From Takakia lepidozioides (lineage: Eukaryota > Streptophyta > Takakiopsida > Takakiales > Takakiaceae), in contig CM060734.1 in assembly GCA_030704615.1 (NCBI GenBank), forward strand, positions 51,538,042-51,602,041: a stretch of 64,000 nucleotides of DNA, given 5' to 3'. A program made the translations under genes and the position numbers. This document shows positions 56,901 through 64,000 of this stretch, piece after piece; within the stretch, counting starts at the first letter, position 1, and the number at the start of each line of letters is the position of its first letter. The notes under the pieces were generated by a model. The model searched no databases. It was not told the origin of the DNA and was given only the letters and a program-made list of their open reading frames with translations.

Positions 56901-59900
56901 TCTGTTGGTTTCCAAATTGCAGCACTCTTTATAGAGGGCTCGTCTCTCAGCTATCTTGAGTTTAATCTCATTAGTCCACCAATTAACTGCTCTCCCAATG
57001 ATCTTGTCAGCCACGGAGGAATCGAAACTCTCCCAAGAGTCCACTGCTCTTTCGACTTCATTTCTTGCGTTAACAGAGCGTGACTGAAGTTCTTGGAGCG
57101 ATTGGACAAAATGAGGGAGAGCCTCTTGCAAGGCCTGGACGTACTCAGCCTTGACCTCCTCATTGTGGAATTTTTCTATGCGCCACTTCCGAATCGAACG
57201 TTTCACAGATCTCTTGGTGGTGGGAAAACACCTTTTGATCTCAGTCCAAACCAGGAAGTGGTCAGAGGTACCAATATCAGTTCTGTCGATCAACACATTG
57301 GCACACTGGGGGAACAAAATTTTGTCCATTGTCCACAATGGAACGTTCACCAGTTTGGGGTTTCTCACGAGTCCACTGCACTTGGTCACCTCTTGTCCTG
57401 TTATTCAAGGTCAAAAGCTGAAGCTCTTCTAGACAGTTAATTAGCCGTCTGCCATTAGAATTCAGCTCGTCCTCACCAAAAGGTCCAATGAGATCGTCCT
57501 GATGGATGCCTTTGCCCACCCGGGCATTGAAGTCCCCCAATAGTACCACCTGACCTTTGGCAAGGAACGAAGCACAGTCCAGCTTTACATCTTCGAAGGC
57601 CTTGTCTGCGTCAGCACTAAGGGTCCCCTCTGTGGGCATGTAAACACAACCAACAAAGAGGTCCTTTGTACTCATGCCGCCCTTCAAATTCAGTTTTAGC
57701 CAGATACTATGCTCGTACCTCAAACCCTTGTTGATAATTTCACAATTGTCAAACAAGAAATCACAGACAAAGAATCCGACCCCTTTTTGACCGCGTTTGG
57801 CAGAGGCTGCCTTGAGAGTACACATCTTACCTGTCCATTTATAACCAATGACATCTCCAACCAGTTTATCCAACGTTTCCCATGTTTCTTGCCCAGCACA
57901 GATATGAATATCATTGGTCCGAAGAACTTGTCCCACTTCAAGTTGTTTCCTTTGGTTGGTCAACCCTGAGAAGTTGAAAGTGGCCAGCCGCAAGCCAGCC
58001 CTTGGCGTGTGAATTGTTTGTCGTCTAGGTAGCTTGTGATTGCTCCTGGACGGCCAACCGTTCTGCAAAGGGGGGACAGTTACCCCATGTGTAGATTTTG
58101 CTCGTCTTGTGTAAACTTTGAGAATTGGTAAACCATTCAGGGTACCAAATCTTTCAGTTACACGACGCACAGGCTCCGCACACATAGGGGCAGATTGTCC
58201 GTCAGACTGCTTGGGGACAATTACCCCGTGTATAGATTTTGCTCGTCTTGTGTAGACTTTGAGGATTGGTAAACCATTTAGAGTACCAAATCCTTCAGTT
58301 ACACGACGTTCAGGCTCTGCACACTTTAGGGACAGATTGTCCATCTGACAGCTTGGGGACAATTACCCCGTGTATAGAATTTGTTCGTCTTGTGTAAACC
58401 TTGAGGATTGGTAAACCATTCAGAGTACCAAATCCTTCAGATTCAGGACGTTCAGGTTCCGTACACTTAGGGGCATCTTGTCCTTCTGGCTGTTTGGATT
58501 CAACCTCATCCAGAGCATCAAACCGATTAGAAACTCTCAAGTTGAAGTTGTTGCCCTTGGTTGTCTTCCTAGAGCGCCCCATTGAATCACCAATGTCTAA
58601 GACCGCTCTCCAGCCAGTCAAGGGACGAACTTCTTTGAGATTGAATTGATGCGGGACTCTATTAGAAGCACTTTTGGTCATTGCAACCTTCAACGTACCC
58701 CTGTTATCAAGTCTCGAGATGGTACCATTAGCCATGAAATCCAAGCCTAAGCTAGAGCATGTAGTTTTAAAGGACACATCGTCCATCCTGGGATTCACCC
58801 CAAAAACTACACATGAAGCCCTAGATTTGGCATAAGTAACCAATTCCCAGGGATCACCCTGAGGAGTGTTGATGTTGATAGGAGCTAAATTTTTGATTGT
58901 TTTCGCAGGCCATAAGTTTAAGCACAGGAACCAACCCGAGCCCAAGTGCCCAGTATGCTAGACAGAGCATACGACTGCCCAATTTGGGCGGAGGGGCTGC
59001 CCCCAATCGGTAGGAGTCCGCTTGTTACCATTCAGAGATCACACTCCAGGGAGTTGCAGGGAATGGCCCGTGTAGGCATATTCTAAAGAGGGAAAGGCCC
59101 CAAGCTTTCCAACTAAATCCAATGCACTACCTTACCTGAAGCAAAGCGCTTCAGGTCGAAACAAACAAGGACACGAGGTCACAAGGCCGGCATTTAGTCA
59201 CAGAGACATTAATGTACTCCCGTTTCAAGTCCACCCAATGTCAATAGGCTTCCTAGAGGACAGGGAGAGAAACTACTGAATATAGTATGTTAATAGATGG
59301 CAACTTGCAGTTACACTCTCACAATGTGCAGATGAAGTGCCTGATCAAGTTTGGAGTTGCGCGTAGCCAAGGCACTGAGAGAGTGCAGGAGACGGACAGC
59401 ACGTAGCCAATAGCGTAAGCGTGGCTCCCCACTGCTCGAAGCCACACATGCCATTAGATGCAGGGGCAGGCATGTTGCCAATCGCTCCACATCCACCTAT
59501 CAGCCACTCCTCCCCCTCAACCCAATTAATATGGCTCTTCTGTTCTACACATACACAGGTTATCTGCACAGCCATGACAGCCATGGTGGAAACAAAGAAC
59601 ATTAAAGCCCAGGTAAAGAAAAGTGGACTCACCCGCAGTAAGACACCTTTGCAAGAGTTCACTCGCAAGAAGAAGTTATCTGACTCCTGCAGCAGCTTGT
59701 ACATGTCATGCGTTCGTAGTGCATGGAGTTCCTCCACAGCCACAAATTCATCTGTGACCTGTTTTTCCCAACCTGTCATTCATCGCTTCATTGCCACCCC
59801 CCTCTCTCTCTTTCTCTCTGTCAACTCTCTAGGCTACGGCAAACAACGTCTTATGAGTACAATCTCTGTCAGTCTCTGTCTTGGACTAAATGTTTATATC

Positions 59901-61232
59901 AAGGTAAGTCCCACTGCTGGAGTGAGCCCCTCACAAAGGTAGTGTCTGTTCCCTCTTGCTCTGCCCAAACTGGGCACGGGGTTGAAGGCCACAAGGCTAT
60001 GGCAAACATCTTATGAGTACATTCTCTCTGCACTCTTTGGGCTTCCTGTGGATGTTATTATCTTGTGAGATTGGGGGACTGGGATCAGTGGAAGGAAATA
60101 TTGAGCCATTAAGGTCTCTTTACTGGGGACGATGATCGGCATTTTATCCCCAGCACATGAGCAAATCTGCATCTTCCCCTGGCAATTGCTACCTGCTAGC
60201 AAGTGCATTTAAATAACAGAAGAATCTCGGAGGGATATGTCAGTTCCGAAGAATGGCAGAATTCGTTGTACACCATGCTCTACCACCTTCTGATATGCAT
60301 TGCAAGAAACTATCGCTTTTTATCCATGGGACTCAAAAAGAAGCAAGGAGAGGATCAGAGAGGATCTCAGAAAGATCCAACAGACATGGGGATCAGCTAA
60401 CCAGCTCAGATCAAATCCCTTCACAGTCCTCGGACAAAACTGCATCATCCTGCGTCCCTAGTTCTTAGCTAAATTCTCCACCTAGCTTCCACAAAGTCTG
60501 AGTCAGTTCCTACATCCAATAGACCAAGACAGGCAGATGCACTAACAGGACTCGTCAGGCTATAATTTGGCCAGTGTGTAGCACCCAAGGAGGGCTGACA
60601 GAAACTTTTTGCCCTACAGACTACCAGATGAGAAGATACAACTGTCCTTTCAGAGGCTGGCCTGCAGCTACGAGGACCTAAGTGTTTAGCAGCTTACCTG
60701 CATGAGGGACTCCAATTTTTAAGAGCAGTGGGATATTTTTCGGTTTCTTGTACGTCAACAGTGCACAAAAGGTCAACTCTCTCCCTCCATGCAGACGTAC
60801 AAAAAAAATCTTTGCAAATCCATCAGGGACAGAAGTTAGAATATTGACTGAGACTAACAGAGCATCCCGCTGATTTTGCAGACAGGCTTATGATGCTTTC
60901 AGACCAAATTGCGACAACCAAACAGTAGGAAATCAAACGTGCATAAATGATATGAAGATGAAAAAGTATCAGAATCCAAACCCGAAACCAAATCATGCAC
61001 AACATGTATGAGCAAGACACTCACAATACTCATGAACGCTTGCAAAAGGTGACCATTTCTCAGCTTAAACATGCAACGTAAGATATTAATGCGGAGTTGC
61101 ACGCATTCCCTTAAACTCTCCTCGTGTCCTCCCCATCAAATCACCGATCAAAATGGAGCAAAAAACACAAAAAGAAAACTGCCAACATACATTCACAACG
61201 CGCCGCGTCATCTCTTCTTTGGGGACCGTCAT
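47915..61232 (-). CDS. NDX: NODULIN HOMEOBOX (NDX)-type homeodomain protein
   Basis: A nuclear protein with a plant-specific N-terminal region, an atypical homeodomain and a C-terminal NDX-B region; in Arabidopsis it binds chromatin and represses antisense transcription at FLC. Exons traced: (61232-61191?), 59779 or 59758-59633, 59496-59323, 54266-54183, 54044-53916, 53695-53471, 53230-53099, 52857-52762, 52566-52398, 52298-51954, 51755-51630, 51174-51105, (a piece near 51.04-50.93), about 50355-50173, 49805-49200, 49013-48979, 48515-47915. Landmarks: VAVEELHALRTHDMYKLLQ; VERLATCLPLHLMA; ILDLVMYMLIVLANMEQ; LYVTSLRLADIFSDDSNF. The homeodomain runs from KKRKRNIMNEAQINAMEGAL (exon to 49200) through YHQLKNW to LNNRKARLARLERDK in the last exon. 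A coiled-coil-like QKLQQWKQEREQLERWQRIM precedes it, and acidic/Gln-rich sequence lies between. The start is either ATG 59779 or a short exon at 61232. Exons between 51.1 and 50.35 kb are unresolved. The intron after 59323 holds a 4.7-kb LINE. Confidence 0.88.
54533..54546. repeat. Target-site duplication of LINE-A copy 2, left
   Basis: AACTACTGAATATA, identical to 59271-59284. It marks the 3' border of the minus-strand LINE and shows that it arrived by target-primed insertion rather than by segmental duplication. Confidence 0.9.
54547..59270 (-). mobile_element. LINE-A copy 2, near full length, inside an NDX intron
   Basis: A 4.72-kb non-LTR retrotransposon. From its 5' end: leader; an N-terminal region (58945-58310); three 47-codon tandem repeats; apurinic-type endonuclease (about 58000-57240: LRLATFNFSGLTNQRKQLEV, GDFNARVGKG, TDIGTSDHFLVW); reverse transcriptase (56815-55919 and the frame below: GYKAGGPDGIVNELIKHG, FLDVKKAYDTVWRD, GVAQGCTLSPLLFNVFINQL, the MFADD active-site box); and a C-terminal finger (CNCPLCGQSEDSIHFLIHC). 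Frameshifts near 58.3, 57.35 and 55.95 kb and a deletion at about 56.82 kb make it non-functional. It ends in CTTATGAGTACAA without poly(A). This is not the common plant L1 type; I cannot name the clade with certainty. Same strand as NDX. Confidence 0.92.
58060..58485 (-). repeat. Three in-element tandem repeats of about 141 bp
   Basis: Within LINE-A copy 2 the segment coding for FGTLNGLPILKVYTRRxxSxHGV occurs three times. AGTACCAAATCxTTCAG (or the equivalent) begins at 58141, 58282 and 58424, giving spacings of 141 and 142 bp. The 142 spacing shifts the frame and accounts for the break between the two upstream frames. LINE-A copy 1 lacks the whole region. Confidence 0.85.
59271..59284. repeat. 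Target-site duplication of LINE-A copy 2, right
   Basis: AACTACTGAATATA, as at 54533-54546. It lies 38 bp from the NDX exon that ends at 59323, so the insertion nearly hit the splice donor. Without the element and one duplication copy, the intron would be about 318 bp. Confidence 0.9.
59833..60024 (+). mobile_element. Two LINE-A 3'-end fragments in a row
   Basis: 59833-59865 is an exact copy of the last 30 bp of LINE-A (CTACGGCAAACAACG and CTTATGAGTACAAT). From about 59884, TTGGACTAAATGTTTATATC begins a second fragment that covers the last 45 codons of the LINE protein (CLYQGKSHCWSEPLTK, AQTGHGVEGHKAMANIL, stop at 60014-60016) and ends again in CTTATGAGTAC. Both are on the plus strand, upstream of or inside the first intron of NDX. 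Confidence 0.8.
60025..61190. other. NDX first intron or 5' flank
   Basis: No gene recognised on either strand. It is intron if the exon at 61191-61232 is real, otherwise promoter. Several short frames are open but lack features. Confidence 0.4.
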
Positions 61233-62036
61233 CTCCACATCAAACGCTCGGCGAGTCGCAGCCCACAAAGGACAACGGTACCTCCATACCCATCTCCAAT
61301 TCTCTCTTCCCCTTCTTCACTCCGCATCTTCACACTCCATCTCCTTCCACACTCTGATCAACACGTTCACTGCAACACTCGAGATGCTTACTATGTTTGT
61401 CGTATATTATTCTCATTATTAGGGCAGCAGTGACGGATGAATCCAGGGATGAATCCACCTCGCCCATGCATCCATTTCCTCAGATCGGGGCCCGGCCCTC
61501 TCGAGAATGGAGGAGCTGATTCTCTGCAGGAATGCAAGGAAGTAACAAAGATCTGCGTGGAAGGAGCCTGCAATTGCGAGGAAGGAAGCAGATGGGGTTT
61601 TTCTGCTGCAAAAGCAACAGTTTGTTCGTTGAGTCTCGACGGATCGAGAGCGAGTCTGTCTCGGTTGTGGGTCGGTACCCACACGTTAAAAGTGAATGGT
61701 TCACTCAATTACCCACCTTTCATAGCTGGTTTGGTGATACTGGGTTAGGGCCCTATCTGCTGTCCCGTGCCTATAAAGACCCAATGTCCCGCTCCACAAT
61801 TGTTGGGCCAGTTGTCTAGTTGGACGCTTTTAGCATAGCAGGTTCTGGGTTTGCAGTGTAAACTACTTCGTCGTCCTGTGGTTCGCCTTTACAGAACCCA
61901 CTGTCCTGCTGATTTATAGTGTAAGGGCTACTGCAAGGCGTTGTCCTTCCTCTGTGCGAGCTGCGCTACTTGTCTGCTTTGTGGGAGGCTCAGGACTGTG
62001 GTTGTCGGTGTAGTGCGGTTTAGTGCGGTTGCAACG
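61233..62036. promoter_or_regulatory. Divergent promoter region of NDX and CDC48
   Basis: Between the likely NDX first exon and the CDC48 ATG. The part at 61270-61360 is pyrimidine-rich (CTCTCTTCCCCTTCTTC). A purine/GC-rich part follows at 61440-61620. Two nearby GTGCGGTTTAGTGCGGTT units occur at 62013-62030, just before the CDC48 start. No TATA box is placed with confidence. Confidence 0.45.

Positions 62037-64000
<1,964 letters not shown>

Noticed and set aside
61391-61819. Overlapping frames of about 100 codons on both strands before CDC48
   Set aside because: They lie in the probable promoter and leader region and resemble nothing known.

Overview
The window is nuclear DNA of a land plant. 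It holds a plant-type homeobox gene of the NODULIN HOMEOBOX (NDX) family, a plant-type proteasome activator PA200, a TSC10-type sphingolipid reductase and CDC48, all with short GT-AG introns. Nothing in the window fixes the species. The mix of transposons (non-LTR elements unlike the usual plant L1, an IS3/rve-like DDE transposase, an AIG1-like P-loop gene) makes me lean to a non-flowering plant, but that is inference.

Layout. 1-8 kb: tandem duplicated, mostly non-coding DNA with three SIN3-type PAH-domain relics. 8-21 kb: a tandem duplication of the 3' end of the TSC10 gene and its downstream DNA. Its first copy was split by a nested stack: an L1-like fragment (10-bp target duplication), in it a 6.95-kb terminal-inverted-repeat transposon with a decayed integrase-like transposase, and in that a LINE fragment. 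The second copy keeps the empty site. 20.8-22.5 kb: TSC10/KDSR on the minus strand. 23.6-35.8 kb: PA200 on the plus strand, head to head with TSC10 across about 1.15 kb; I could trace it through about 35 exons, 1,797 codons. 37.3-38.0 kb: AIG1-like pseudogene. 38.3-39.6 kb: two-exon thioredoxin-like gene. 40-41.8 kb: unprocessed PA200 fragments and a LINE fragment. 42-47.5 kb: repeat-rich DNA with 307-bp direct repeats, a CACGG-rich stretch and a hAT-like non-autonomous element. 47.9-59.8 kb (or 61.2 kb): NDX on the minus strand, with a 4.7-kb LINE in one intron bounded by a 14-bp target duplication. 62.0 kb to the end: the first part of CDC48 on the plus strand, head to head with NDX.

The host genes are unrelated housekeeping or regulatory genes (sphingolipid synthesis, proteasome activation, redox, chromatin and homeobox regulation, AAA unfoldase). 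PA200 and CDC48 both serve protein turnover but are 26 kb apart, and I see no reason to treat them as a cluster. The most unusual content is the nested transposon at 9.3-16.9 kb. Gene models were made by eye from reading frames, splice signals and remembered family sequences; no search or alignment program was run.
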